Assembly: GCF_021730395.1 (NCBI RefSeq)
Contig: NC_069371.1
Span: 50,540,001-50,604,000 of the forward strand
Length of the DNA stretch: 64,000 nt
Direction: 5' to 3'
Source of the DNA: Mercenaria mercenaria
Lineage: Eukaryota > Mollusca > Bivalvia > Venerida > Veneridae
The notes beneath the pieces were generated by a model. The model searched no databases. It was not told the origin of the DNA and worked only from the letters and a program-made list of their open reading frames with translations. This document shows, in pieces, positions 45,238 through 56,995 of this stretch. Position numbers and translations under genes: made by a program. Numbering within the stretch: the first letter of the stretch is position 1; the number at the start of each line of letters is the position of its first letter.

Positions 45238-45745
45238 TTAAGGGGGAATGGTACTTTGTCAAAATTTAAGATTTGCTAATACTCGTATATACCAAAATAA
45301 ACTTGAAGATATTTCAAATTTGTATCATCATCTTTTAGAGCGATAAACATGCGTATGACGTTACCATGACGGCGCAAACATGGCCCGTTTTCGCGCTTTT
45401 TACGTCCGTTAATGGTAGCACTAAAATGGTATAAAACTCGATACTACAAACGTATTGTTGGCGTCAATGCATCAGATTATATATCAAACGACAGAATAAA
45501 GCAATTTCTTAGTGATCATTAACATGAAAAGGTATTTTCTATCCGAATTTTCGAAGGAGGTGCGAAAACAGACTTTTGGTTGTTTAAGAAAATTCAGGAA
45601 AAAAATCGCTTCTGATCCATTTTGCAAAAAATTGGCCCGTGGAATTTTTGCCAAATTTTTGTATGTAAAAATTCATTATGTTGTTAATGGCTGTGCCAAA
45701 ATAGAAAAAAGTTCACCGAAGCGTTTTCAAGTATAACCGTTTGAA
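45238..45745 (+). repeat. Mutator-like element, left TIR
   Basis: Inverted copy of 49098-49607, including 'cgcgctttttacgtccgtta' and 'acagaataaagcaatttctt'. It contains no gene; the 74-codon frame 45512-45736 is incidental. Confidence 0.9.
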
Positions 45746-46215
45746 TTAGAGCATTGTGACGCAATAAACAACGTCGCTTAAGACATGACGTAAGCACGTG
45801 AATATTTACATTATTAGCCTTATTTTTACACCAGTGGCTGCAAAGATGGTGCTCTCCATACATTTGTGGAACTATGCTTTCTAGCGCCTGTATTAATTCA
45901 GCTTCTTCTTTTTGTTTGTTTTGATTGACAGCGTATGTGAAATTTATAATGAATGATGATTTCACTTTTTCGATTAATGATGGACAGGCTCGACTTATCT
46001 TTTCAAGTTTATTTCCTACGATCCGTTTTGTATGTGCTGGATCTGAAAATTTTACAATGTCAGAATTAACTTTCTCCCTTGTTTATTTCGTTGCTGCAGA
46101 GTCATCGTCCTCTATAATATGTTTGTACATCAGTCAAGAATTGCTTGTCTCTTTATGCAATTGAGCACGAATATCGGGCTCCATAGCTTTTACAGAATTG
46201 CTCCAATTTTTTGGC
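45746..46215 (-). pseudogene. Mutator-like transposase fragment (decayed)
   Basis: Reading the minus strand in one frame gives SVKAMEPDIRAQLHKETSNS, IIEDDDSAATK, SDPAHTKRIVGNKLEKISRA, SSFIINFTYAVNQNK, and ALESIVPQMYGEHHLCSHWC. These blocks appear in the order typical of the metazoan Mutator-like transposase domain (the AMEPD, DDDS, D.NH.K..GN.L, FSYA..QN and I.PH.FGDH..C..WC motifs). Two in-frame stops separate them (near 46,132 and 46,083), and the N-terminal and final parts are missing, so it is dead. It sits directly inside the left TIR and reads towards it, as a transposase 3' end would. The identification is from recalled family motifs. Confidence 0.68.
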
Positions 46216-46357
46216 ATCTGTGAAGTTGACCATATTTAATTGTTTTCGTGTAAACTTTGATAAGTTTTCACACATTTATTGTTACTTTCAAACATTACAT
46301 ATGTTGCAACAATATTTGTTACTTATTTATAAACTTGAACCCATATAATAAAACAGT

Positions 46358-46463
46358 TATTGACTGTTAAGCCATCGGATATGATGTGATATTCACCGGA
46401 AGAGGGCATTACCTCTTCCAGTGAATACCATAGCATATCCAGTGGCTCAATGGTCAATAATAA
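46358..46463. repeat. Near-perfect ~50-bp-arm hairpin
   Basis: 'ttattgactgttaagccatc' ... 'attcaccggaagagg' - gcatta - 'cctcttccagtgaatacc' ... 'gtggctcaatggtcaataa'. Arms of about 48 bp pair with few mismatches and leave a 6-base loop. It may be the fused ends of a foldback element. Confidence 0.85.
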
Positions 46464-47510
46464 TATAGTTTTCAAAACGAAATTAACATAAATAAATTGA
46501 CAGAAAACTCAATAAAAATAATGCTCTTTTTCACTCTAACTTTTAGAAAATTATTGTACTTATATAGCAGTCATAGATAATTATCACTCACACGGGTGTG
46601 TTAAATTTGCATATATATTATTTTTGTATGTGTATTTATTTTATGTAATAAGTTGATTTTAAACAAACATAATATTTTGATGGCAAATTTATATTTATAG
46701 ATAAATTTATTGATAATATTTCTTTAGTACTAATATTTACGAGATTATCCCATTTTTGTTTTCATGCAAAAATATAGCCAAGGGAGACAAACAGATACTG
46801 ATTAATTAAGTACGGCTGTTATATACATTCTTATTACAGAAACACAACCTAAAGTATAGATTTGTACCAGCATCGTGTTGACTTGTCAGGAAATTATCAG
46901 TAGCGCGGTACGGTGACCTCGGAAAAGGGCGCATAACATGCGAGATTGTCCGCTTATATGGAAATTCCAAATGAATTCATATTGTTGTTTGTTTTGATTG
47001 ATAGAATCCTGTTGTACGGCCCTTTCAGTATTTCAATTATGTCAGGCAGGTAGACAAGCTTACTGCCGCTCATTGGCTGTTTTTTTTTTTTTATCAAAAA
47101 TATAAGCATTCTTAATTTATTAAGACTTATTATACAGCCATTCTATTCAAACTTATTCTTTCTAAAATACGTGTAAAATAAAAGCTCAGTACATAATCCA
47201 GGATCGGGAACGGATTTAGCACCTTTTTGAGTGATCGTTCTCTAGTGTATACTGCTAGTTTCTATTTGGACCAACATTGCAAACTTTAATATATTTTTTA
47301 TTGAATTTTAGGAAAGACAATATTGTGAACCAAGCCGCGAAACAAACGGCATCTGGACGAACATTCATCATGCTATATCGTTATGTCGTCATGTAAACGG
47401 AAGGGGCACCTGTCCGTGATGGCATGTTTAAAATTCATAATTTAGTCGTTTCTATTCAGGCTTTTTCCCCCGTCCTGTGCAACAAATAACAAATAACAGA
47501 AATATTTAAA
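46464..47510. other. Interior of the Mutator-like element, unassigned
   Basis: AT-rich; no further transposase motif recognised on either strand. Confidence 0.4.
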
Positions 47511-47514
47511 TGAA

Positions 47515-47709
47515 ATGAGCCGCGCCTTGTGAAAACCAACATACGGTGGCTTTGCAGTCTGATCAGGATCCATGCTGTTCGCTAACGGTTTCTTAAATTG
47601 CAATAAGCTTTAAAAGCGAACAACATAGATCCTGACAAGACTGCGCAAGCTGGTCTGGATCAAAGCTAGTCGCAAAGCCACTATGTTGGTTTTTTCATGG
47701 CGCGGCTCA
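47515..47709. mobile_element. Palindromic clam MITE, copy 3
   Basis: 'atgagccgcgccttgtgaaaa' ... 'tttttcatggcgcggctca', about 195 bp, partly shortened in the left arm. Confidence 0.85.
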
Positions 47710-47891
47710 AATAACATATGTTAAAACAGGTAGAACGGTAACCATTTATGTAAAGGTTTTGACGTGTAATCTTTGCAAACAGTACACGGCAGAATCTTAA
47801 AATTCATACGTAACATTTGAATTTTAAAATTCCGTTGTACTGCTTGCAAAAGAAAAATAGCATATATATATAAACTGTCAACTTTTAGGAC

Positions 47892-48080
47892 TACCTACGT
47901 GGTCTGATTCACTGAGATATCTCACTGATGGAGGACTGTAAGTTCAAGCCCCGCTACCGAACATGGCTCTTTATGTGAGAACACTTGGTAGTTTGTGTCG
48001 GAGGTTAGGGTTTAGTACTGGTCGTTCCCAGGAACAATGTTTAAGGAAACTACCCGCCATACTGTAGAAACGAGCGTAAA
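47892..48080 (+). repeat. SINE-like repeat
   Basis: A B-box-like 'gtaagttcaagccccgct' is followed by 'actggtcgttcccaggaacaa' and 'ctacccgccatactgtagaaa', resembling a mollusc SINE body. No target duplication was identified. Confidence 0.45.
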
Positions 48081-48377
48081 AACTTGATTCAGAAAATTAA
48101 TCAACTTTTTTGACAGTCTTATTACTGTAGTACTTACTTAAATTCTATAAATCTGCCTTTAATTGTATCATTAATACAATTTAAACGAAATTCACATTCG
48201 GATAGAACTGTGCGGAAATGTTTGTATTTTGATTACCCCATGCTTACCTAATGCAGCTGCAACGTTTATTAAATAGGGGTTCCGTAAAACGCCATAGCAT
48301 TTTAGATATTTAAAATGTAGTACACTATATAGACCATACTTAGTTTCGGAAAATAGGTTTTTTCCAGTAAAGTCTTT

Positions 48378-48656
48378 GTTTTAAGTTTAATGCCTTTTTT
48401 TCAACAGTTTTTCAGTCATATAACGGCGGGCTGTTAACCTAACCAGTTTTCCTGGATTCTGTACCAGTACAAACCTGTTCTCCGCAAGTAACTGCCAACT
48501 TCCCCACATGAATCAGAGGTGGAGGACTAATGATATCAGGCACAGTGTCGTTCATCAAATAGTCACGGAGAACATACACCCCGTCCGAGGATCGAACTAG
48601 CGACCCCGAGATCCGTAGACCAACGCTCTTACCTATTGAGCTAAGAGGGCGGGCTT
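48378..48656 (-). repeat. tRNA-derived SINE, minus strand, with 13-bp target duplication
   Basis: Reverse copy of the family at 44029-44319: on the minus strand 'agcccgccctcttagctcaa' with A box, 'tagttcgatcctcgg' with B box, then the same body. 'cagtaaagtcttt' flanks it at 48365-48377 and 48657-48669. The 105-codon frame across it is not a gene. Confidence 0.9.
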
Positions 48657-48669
48657 CAGTAAAGTCTTT

Positions 48670-49097
48670 TTCCGCATATTTTGCAACCATTGTCGACGAT
48701 TCTTCTATTTTGCTTTTCTCCGTTTTATTATCACTCCCGACACTCCCTTTCTTCAAAAACTTAACTTTTTTAGCCTTCTGAACTGTCCGTAGTTATCACA
48801 ACTTTAGAGATTTTAGAGAGCAGCTGAGTTTGAAAAAGGTGCATGAAGTGGCTATTGAAATGAACATCAAGAACTTCTAGTAATTTAAAATATACGCACT
48901 TTTCAATGAAAATATTTTGGAATACTGCATGTTATGAAATGTGTAATATTTTTACGATTAGATTGAAATATTTAATTCATGTCTCATAACTGCTTGTTTA
49001 TAGGTTTCCAGGTAGAATTATGACAAGCCATTTAAAAGAAACACATGTAACGTTACATAACGATTACATGTCTTTTAACGACGCTGCAGTAGTCAAG
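48670..49097. other. Interior of the Mutator-like element, unassigned
   Basis: No motif recognised between the SINE and the right TIR. Confidence 0.4.
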
Positions 49098-49607
49098 TTC
49101 AAACGGTTTTACTACAAAAACGCTTCGGTGAACTTTTTTCTATTTTGGCACAGATATTAACAACATAATGAATTTTTCACATACAAAAATTTGGCAAAAA
49201 TTCCACGGGCCATTTGTTTGCAAAATGGATCAGAATCGATTTTCTTCCTGAATTTTCTTAAACAACAAAATGTCTGTTTTCGAACCTCCTTCGAAAATTC
49301 AGATAGAACATACCAGTTCATGTTAATAATCACTAAGAAATTGCTTTATTCTGTCGTTTGATATATAATATAATGCATTGACGCCAACAATACGCTTGTA
49401 GTATCGAGTTTTATACTATTTTAGTGCTACCATTAACGGACGTAAAAAGCGCGAAAACGGGTCATGTTTGCGACGTCATGGTAACGTCATACGCATGTTT
49501 ACTGCTCTAAAAGATGATGATATCAATTGGAAATATCTTCAAGTTTATTTTGGTATATAAGACAATCATCAAATCTTAAATTTTGACAAAGTACCATTCC
49601 CCCTTAA
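49098..49607 (-). repeat. Mutator-like element, right TIR
   Basis: Reverse complement of 45238-45745 with scattered differences, so the insertion is not recent. Confidence 0.9.
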
Positions 49608-49670
49608 CCGGAAATATAACACAAAACCTGGACTCGGCATATGGATTCTCCTTTTCGTTTGCCTAATTTT
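49608..49670 (-). mobile_element. piggyBac-like MITE fragment right of the Mutator-like element
   Basis: 'ccggaaatataacacaaaac' + 'ctggactcggcatatgga' aligns with the reversed MITE segment that reads 'aagactggattcggcgtacgg' elsewhere. This supports insertion of the Mutator-like element into the MITE. Confidence 0.55.
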
Positions 49671-51050
49671 CTTAAAATATCTATGGGTTTGAAAACTTAA
49701 GATTTTCTCAATTCGAGCAAACAACAACAACAACTACAAAACCACCATAATGTAAATTCTGTATGTTTTGTGCAAATTTGTCAAGAGGATACATGTACAT
49801 AAATGTGTACATGATATTTTAAATCAGTTGTCAAGAATATTATTTTACATTTGTGATATAATAGATGAATCTAATATAATGAAGTTATACATATCTGTGT
49901 TTTATTTGATAATTGCAACTTTTCGCTACCTCGGACAGTGTCTTGGATACCTTAACATCATTAAGCTCATTTCGTGCAAGTACCTGACGTAACAGGAACA
50001 TTTTGAGGATGAATTTTTTTCAGAATTTTCCTGGAGACATAATTTATGCTTCGTCATGAATTAGAGTTTTGAAGTGTTTTTAAATACTTCACGACAGGTC
50101 CATTCCACCACATTTTTAGACTCGTACCCTCACCGTCCAGTTGCGTCAATTAAGTGTCGTGAACATTGCATGCCCCTTATTTGATAGCGATAGATCGGTG
50201 GCCATAAATCTAGCTTATTATTGCCTTCCTGTCGGACATGCTTAAAAAAAGGAAAAACAGAAGAAAAAAAACCATATTGTATTAACTACGGAGGGTTATG
50301 GTATTTCCTTTGTTACGCAGATAATACACAGGAAGCGTGAGAGCATTAGGTGCACGCAGCAGTTCGATGACTCGATAGTGATTTCGTGTACATCTGGCTG
50401 GACTAAACTCGAAACCGTTTCTATAACATAAATATGAATTATTAAAAACACATGCACGTTTGTTAAATTATCATGAAATGACTGACAAGAAAGGCGCGTT
50501 CAGTTTTTGCCACGAAAATGCTTGTATGAAACTACAGCTTGTTTTCAGACCCTGTGTTTTGTTCACAGGAGATAACTCCTGAGTTTGCTCAAAATTTTTA
50601 TAATTATGTCCCTTTTATTCTCAAAACTGCTAGATAATCAGAGACAAGACTGATGAAGTCAGAATATTCAACATAATCTTTTCTAAAAAGATGGTTATCT
50701 AGCCTCTAGCCAGACTAGCATGAAACTTGAATGCTCCCTATTTCCTGCAGGTTATAAAGAAGTAATTCAGTCAAAATATACTTCCGTGGTGTAGTTCGAA
50801 AGTAGACCCTTATGATAATATAGATCCTATTTGTTCCATTTTTAGCGCATTGGTGCGTAAACCGGGAGCCAAATGGGTATTATTTCACACGTGGAAATTC
50901 AACGTATTTTAAATAAAATAAGACACTTTGCATGCGTTCCAGTTGTTTGTTTGAAAACAAAAAGGTTTTTATTCCGCGGACAGCGGCAACATGAAGATAT
51001 CTGACTTCTTCACTGCGTATTACTCACTACCCACTTTTTTTTTTCTTTTT
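49671..51050. other. Unassigned intergenic DNA
   Basis: No supported gene; the 74-codon frame at 49768-49992 has no recognised family. Confidence 0.4.
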
Positions 51051-51094
51051 TTGTTTTTCTTGTAGCAAATGCTTTGATCGATATTCTGTTGAAA

Positions 51095-51195
51095 ATAGGT
51101 CTTTCTAGAAACTGTATCAAATTGGATATGAAGTCGCCATATGACCTATGATGTGTCGGTGCAACGTTAAATAAAAAAATAAAATAAAAAAAAAC
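51095..51195 (+). repeat. Possible SINE/LINE 3' tail
   Basis: 'gtgtcggtgcaacgttaaat' followed by aaataaaataaaa resembles the 3' end of mollusc retroposons. Only the tail is seen. Confidence 0.35.
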
Positions 51196-51199
51196 TGGA

Positions 51200-51960
51200 T
51201 CTGAAGTAGCAGAATTCTATATGAAACAAAGAGCAATTTCATTTATTGGTATTTTCTTGCAAAGAATCTGACTATTTATAAACATAACAATTTGATTTCA
51301 TCCCATTTTGTTATATTTCAATTTCAGCGGTTGCATATTTTTGATAAAATCAGATAACAGTTTTTAATAAGTTTGGTGTATAAAAGGCCACTTTCAGTGT
51401 TTTGAGATTTTTAATTATTTGACTTTTGGAGGTTATTGTTGTAAACAAGTTTTAACAACAGTATAATGTTACAATACAACCTCCTCCAATATTCACGGCT
51501 TTTATCCCTAGGACGACCGACATATTTTTATTTTAAAACAATCTCGCCAGGTATACATACGTCTTTGACAGCGCAAGAAATGACGTCAGACGACCTTCAG
51601 CTTTTCGCGGAAGCAGTGAAAATGAAAGTACATAGGTTAAACTCGGAAAAGAAAGTCGCATTTGTCTTGCGCAGGGGCTACTACGCCGTCTAAATGTATC
51701 AGCGTGGACTTCTTTTTTATTTGCTAATATGGGGTCAATGTTCATTTTCTTCGAACGATTTGAAAATACCTGGGCTTTTGTAAGACATGCCAGCTTTTCA
51801 TCTACGAAAAAATGTTTGCACTCGGAAATAACACAAACTTCATCAAATCATTCCAAAGATCTTTTCTGATATTGTCTAAAAGTGTTAGCATATACCTCTG
51901 ATGTCAGATACTTTATATTTTGAGCGCTGCATACCTACATATTTCAGAAATATCCTAAAA
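51200..51960. other. Unassigned DNA with one odd small frame
   Basis: The plus frame 51466-51693 (75 codons, ending ...EKKVAFVLRRGYYAV) has a helical, charged C-terminal half but no recognised family, no clear promoter and no homologue in the window. Confidence 0.25.
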
Positions 51961-51964
51961 TAAA

Positions 51965-52310
51965 TGAGCCGCACCATGAGAAAACCAACACAGTGGCTTT
52001 TCGACCAGCATGGAGCATTCGCGCAGTCTGGTCAGGATCCATGCTGTTAACTAATGGTTTCTCTCATTGCAATAGGCTTTAAAATCGAACAGCGTGGGTC
52101 CTTACCAGACTGCGCGGATGTGCAGGCTGGTCCGGATCCATGCTGCTCGCAAAGCCACTATGTTGATTTTCTCATGGCACGGCTCATATATCACGTGGCG
52201 GAGCTGATCTTTTTAAATAAGAAATAAACATTTCACGTGATATCTAGTACTTTAAAATCAGTAAGAATTAATATACATGCACTTGGAACTTATATTAAGG
52301 GAAATTTCCT
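51965..52310. mobile_element. Palindromic clam MITE, copy 4, within the larger repeat
   Basis: 'tgagccgcaccatgagaaaac' ... 'ttctcatggcacggctca' to 52,187, then 'tatcacgtggcggagctg' ... 'gatatctagtactttaaaat', matching 40165-40265. Confidence 0.8.
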
Positions 52311-52424
52311 GTTGATTCTATGGAAGCGTTAAATAGCCTTCAGACGGTAATACGTTTTATAAGGCCGCCTGGGATATACCAAGGTAGTGATATTTTCATA
52401 GATCACTTTCTGTTCTTAAAATGA

Positions 52425-52540
52425 TATAGACTAGCCACTAGACTGATGATAGATATATTTCTACATTCCCCTTTTTCGAATTTAATTCCATAAAGACAAA
52501 AGCCAGTCTGTTTGAGAGATTTTACAGAGGATATTGAACA
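52425..52540 (-). repeat. Interspersed repeat, inverted copy of 33770-33890
   Basis: 'agactagccactagactgatg' ... 'ataaagacaaaagccagtc' is the reverse complement of the other copy. Confidence 0.7.
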
Positions 52541-52904
52541 TAGGATATTCACTACATTGTCAAAAAATGCAAAAAGATATCATAGCCTATGACCTTGTCT
52601 AAAAATGATACTGAATATTACATTCGTATGATAAATAAAGGCCAAGGTTTCATAATGAAAAGCAGACGACCGCTTTGCACTTGACTAGAATCCACTTTTC
52701 CATACTCAAAAGTCAAGTTAAACTTTCTACACAGATTGAGAAGGTACAGCTACAGTAAACAACAATTAAGTTAATATTTTTTAAGGTTCTTTGCTGGAGG
52801 ATTAACTTGAAAGGTTGCATAAAACAAAACCTATGTGTTGTTTATGCTCATGACGTATACATAATACACATTGAAGGAACCACATATACACTGCGAGGCT
52901 AGTA

Positions 52905-53605
52905 CTACCTACGGTAGCACAGATGTGGCATAGATGTTTTATTACCTTTTTATGTTTTTATTTGTTTCGTGCTCACATGCCATCTAACACCTGCGCGTAT
53001 TGATATAAAGATAGCATCTGCGCACGTATTAAGCAATATGTTCGCAGGTAATAGCTGGTAAGTGCTTACACAATAATAAGTCATAACACCGGTACTTTCC
53101 AACATGGCGAGTGATACATTTTTACATGTGCGAGGATATATGAGCCGCGTCATGAGAAAACCAACTTAGTGGCTTTGCGAACAGCATGGATCCAGACCAG
53201 CCTGCGCATACTCACAGTCTGGTCAAGATCCATGTTGTTCGCTTACGGTTTCTCTTATTGCTATAGGGTTTGAAACCGAACAGCATAGACTCTGGCACAG
53301 ACTGTATGAATGCGCAAGCTGGTCTGGATCCATACTGGTCGCAAAGCCACTATGTTGGTATTCTCATGGCGCGGCTCATATATATTTTAAATTGATATGT
53401 GCGCAGCTATTTCAATACAAGTACGTGCGCGTTTAAGATCTAATATGTCCGCCCGAAATAATTATTATCTGCTCACGTATTTGTATGAAATACAATAATC
53501 TTTATTTCTCCTCGGGTAACATTCTGCCCTCGGGCTGACAATATCAATGTCAAACACGTACGCTGCCATATGATATTTATATTATGTGACCTCTGTGCCA
53601 CCGTA
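52905..53605. mobile_element. Foldback element with CTGCGCACGTATT-like sub-repeats
   Basis: Outer arms 'ctacggtagcacagatgtgg' and (reversed) 'tacggtggcacagaggtcac' pair. Inside are repeats such as 'ctgcgcgtattgatat', 'ctgcgcacgtattaag' and 'gtgcgcagctatttcaatac'. It hosts the MITE at 53141-53379. Confidence 0.5.
53141..53379. mobile_element. Palindromic clam MITE, copy 5
   Basis: 'tgagccgcgtcatgagaaaac' ... 'tattctcatggcgcggctca'. Full length (~239 bp). Confidence 0.88.
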
Positions 53606-53639
53606 ATAATCACTATATTCCCCGATATTTAAGATTAGT

Positions 53640-55345
53640 ATTGTTATTTTAGGAAACGAAAAACGGCATAACACCTCTAAATTTCATCACCTCCATTTTC
53701 GGATTGATGAATGTTTATTTCAAAAAAGTATTCACTAACAGAACAGACAGCCTAAACCGCACTACTTCTTATATGTGAGGTCGTGGGTTCAATCTCCGAC
53801 CGCTTATTTATGAAACTTCATACTGAGAAAATATTTTAAACGGTCTAGTAAAACATGGCATTTATTCTACAATTAATGAAAAAGCACTTATCGAATGGTA
53901 CGTTAAGTACATACAGATTGTAGGCTTTCTGCATCATTAGTACAAAACACATTTTATAACATGTAACGGACATATAGTAAATGAAAGAAAATAGCATAGA
54001 TAAATGGTTCGGAATATTTAAAGTCGATATTAAAATACAAAATATGGTACGAAAGTCTAATGTTTTTAATCATCAAAGTAGTATGATTGTTCGTAATTGA
54101 CAGAATAATGCCTTTAAGATTTTGACTTCAAATACCACTGAGCTGCCGAGCGTACCGATCGCGTCAAAGCAGAAACTAATTCTTACATAAACAAATTTTT
54201 AATTTTTAGTAGTTGCGTTGCTCAGAGGTGTCTTTCATGCCTTTTTAACATTTGAGGAACCAAACATTTTTTTCTTTGAAAATGCCGCTTAAACACTATC
54301 AACTTGAAAATAGCGCCGAAATGCAGTTGATTCTTTGGTAAAACATTCAATATGTTACTTTCAATTTCACTTTACAGCAAACTCGTAGCTATTAAAATTA
54401 CTTATTACCCCATCCACCCAGTATGTATCTTTTTATGTACGGTTGCTTAAGAAGAGATAAGTGCGTTATCCTGTTTACTTCAAGTAAGCTGAACCATTCT
54501 CTTAAAATGTTTATTTAAGTAACTGCATTCTGACTTGATTTAAGTTTTTTAATCCTAATATTAAAACAGTTATGATCTCGTAAGTTTTTAACAGTTAAAG
54601 TTACAGTATTAATTTTTCAAATTCTTATCAAAACTGGGTGGGGCATTTTTCAGGTCTTATCATTATGTCGTCCTTTCTGCTGATCTATTTTTTATAATGG
54701 TTCTTGACTGGGCAAATTACGGAGGAGAATTTTTCCAGAAGGTGCGGTATGTTTAGGTTGTTGGAGGATGGTCATTATGTTTTGAATTCGAGTTTATTTT
54801 GTTAATAATGTCATTATATTGAAAATTATTGATTTCTTCGCATCGTATTTTTAACATATATATGGAGAATACTAGTACATTTGATGGTGATATATGAGGC
54901 ATTTCAAATAAGAAAGGAAGTACATATGTACTTAATAATGATTTAAGTCTTTGACACTAGCATTATGACAGAGGCAGATCGGGATATATTTTTCTTTGTG
55001 AACTTCAATTTAAATGGAGAGTTTCCTCTAATCTCCTGCATTTTTTAAATTTTTGGATTAAAAAAGTCCCGCGGTGCATATTTGTCATGTCAAATATATC
55101 GTCAATGCTTCAGTAAGTTTTATGACACCGTCTTATTATGTGACATCGTTGAGATCGCAATGCTACGGTCATAATCAGCAAAGCGGCCTGTGTTTAATCG
55201 TGTCGGTGGCATTGTAATTATACAATGTATAATATTTTCGCTGAGTAGAAACCCAGATGTTACTTTATGATGGAATATTAGTATTAAAATAAAAAACTGA
55301 TGTTTTGTTCTGTCAAAATGTCACAATATTTATTTTTTATTTATT
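53640..55345. other. Mostly unassigned intergenic DNA
   Basis: A B-box-like 'cgtgggttcaatctccgacc' near 53,782 may be a SINE scrap. Nothing else recognised. Confidence 0.35.
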
Positions 55346-55349
55346 TTCT

Positions 55350-55960
55350 AACCTCCCACGGGATTGTGCTCCCATTTAAAACAATGGGAGGTTTTCACCC
55401 GTGGGGTTTACGATTATTTTTTATTTCGCACAGTAATACATCTTAAAGTTAAATTTGAGTTGATATTGATAAAATTATAATTAATTAACAAAAAGAGAAA
55501 CATTAAATGCAATTTCAAAAATTCATCTAGTCGCCATTGGGGGGTTTCCTCCCATAAAGAAAATGGGAGTTTTTTTTCAAAAGTCGTTTTTCAACGCGAA
55601 ATCATGTCACAACAGTTTTTTATTGTATAAATTATTAATTTGAGTTAAAATATTTTGATTTGAAAATTTTAGAAAAAAACCACGGTTTTTTTCTCCCGTA
55701 ACTGGTTAAGTGGGAGAAATCCACCCGTGGGACCTCCCATGGGTTAGCAAAAATCCCATGGGAGGAAAAAATACTCCCATGGGAGGACCCACTTTGAAAA
55801 CCTCCCATGAATTCATTCTTTAACATATAAAGAAGAAAACGACCAATTATTACTCTATGGGATTAGAACTATCGTTTAATGTCAAAAAATCAGAGAAAAG
55901 TCAAAGGCAAAAGGTAGCTGAGTTTGCGAAAATTCCGGATTTGCAAACTAAATCCGGAGA
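55350..55960 (-). mobile_element. CCCATGGG-rich palindromic element, copy 2 (inverted)
   Basis: Its right end 'aaggtagctgagtttgcgaa' ... 'aatccggaga' is the reverse complement of 9201-9250. The body carries 'acctcccatgggttagc', 'tcccatgggagg' and 'ctcccatgggaggaccc'. The minus frame 55635-55826 is incidental. Confidence 0.65.
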
Positions 55961-56995
55961 CTCTAAGGATTCAATGTGTACATAAACAAGCACTGGCCGT
56001 GTGAATTTAAAAACTTAAGCAGATATTCGTATTTAATGTTTAATACATCGTTCAGCAGTCGTTTCTATTGATGATTTTTTTCAATATTAAGACATATTAA
56101 GCTTTCTTAAGCATTGTGTAAACAAACAGTCGTAAACGAATACTCGTGCTTAATATGTTTTAACAAGTCATACAACTGTCCTTTTATACTGATCCAGCTA
56201 TTCTATGTGCACCAATGTTTCCTTCATTCTGAAAACAAAACAGAATAAGATAAAATCTACTATAAAAAGACCTGACAATACTATTTCAAAGGGAAAGGCA
56301 ATGTTGTTCTTATGATAATTCCATCTGCTAGGATTTCTTAAATCATTGAAAGAAGTGGAAGAATTTTCAAAATCTGCTTAAAAATGAGACAGTTATAAGC
56401 ATTTTAATAGTTGATCAAAATGGTGGCGATTTTGTTTCCATGGCAAGATAAAAAAAATGGCGGATTTATTAAATTTCCAGATACATATTTGAACTGTATT
56501 TACCTATTTGTGTAAAATAATTTCTCTACTTTTTCCCAGCTATAATGAAAGAAATTACAATGTATTACATCTTGCACTCAGAAACATAATTATGAAATCA
56601 ATCTATTTAAGAGATTATTTGCAAAATAAATAATTCAGCAGTGTGTAATGATGTCATAAACACACTAAAATGACTGCTTCCATAAACAGCCATGTTCTTA
56701 AGTTTCATACATGTATAAAGGAAACGTCACTTTCTCTGGTGTTATCTTTTCTTTATAATAATTATGATATTGGCAGATATTGTTTGTCAATAAAATTATC
56801 GAGTTTTCACTATATACAAGTCCCTAATGATAACGTGATTCCCGCCAAAATGCGAGGACGAGTCCATTTTATGAACACTAATAAAATAACAATTGATAAT
56901 GCTTGCACATTACTTGACAAGTGAATATTAGTATTTGTTTCATTTTAACTATCCAGTTAGTATACTGCAACACAGCTAAGTCGGGTAAAATACAG
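55961..56995. other. Unassigned intergenic DNA
   Basis: The 84-codon frame 56670-56924 has no recognised family. Confidence 0.35.

Larger units (their letters stand above)
45238..49607. mobile_element. Mutator-like DNA transposon (~4.4 kb) with ~510-bp TIRs
   Basis: 45238-45745 and 49098-49607 are inverted copies, matching nearly end to end from 'ttaagggggaatggtacttt' inwards. Long TIRs and the transposase relic beside the left TIR fit a Mutator-like element. It lies inside a piggyBac-like MITE whose pieces flank it. The interior was later invaded by a palindromic MITE and two SINEs. TTAA is present at both borders but is part of the inverted end; a 9-11-bp target duplication was not recognised. 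Confidence 0.75.

Noticed and set aside
48439-48756. 105-codon minus-strand gene
   Set aside because: Most of it lies across the minus-strand SINE and its flank; no family resemblance.
45238-49607. Assignment of the long-TIR element to piggyBac because of TTAA at both ends
   Set aside because: The TTAA is part of the inverted end, and the internal coding relic matches Mutator-like rather than piggyBac transposases.
55635-55826. 63-codon minus-strand frame
   Set aside because: Lies in the CCCATGGG-rich element and reflects its palindromes (HGIFANPWEVPRV); not protein-like.
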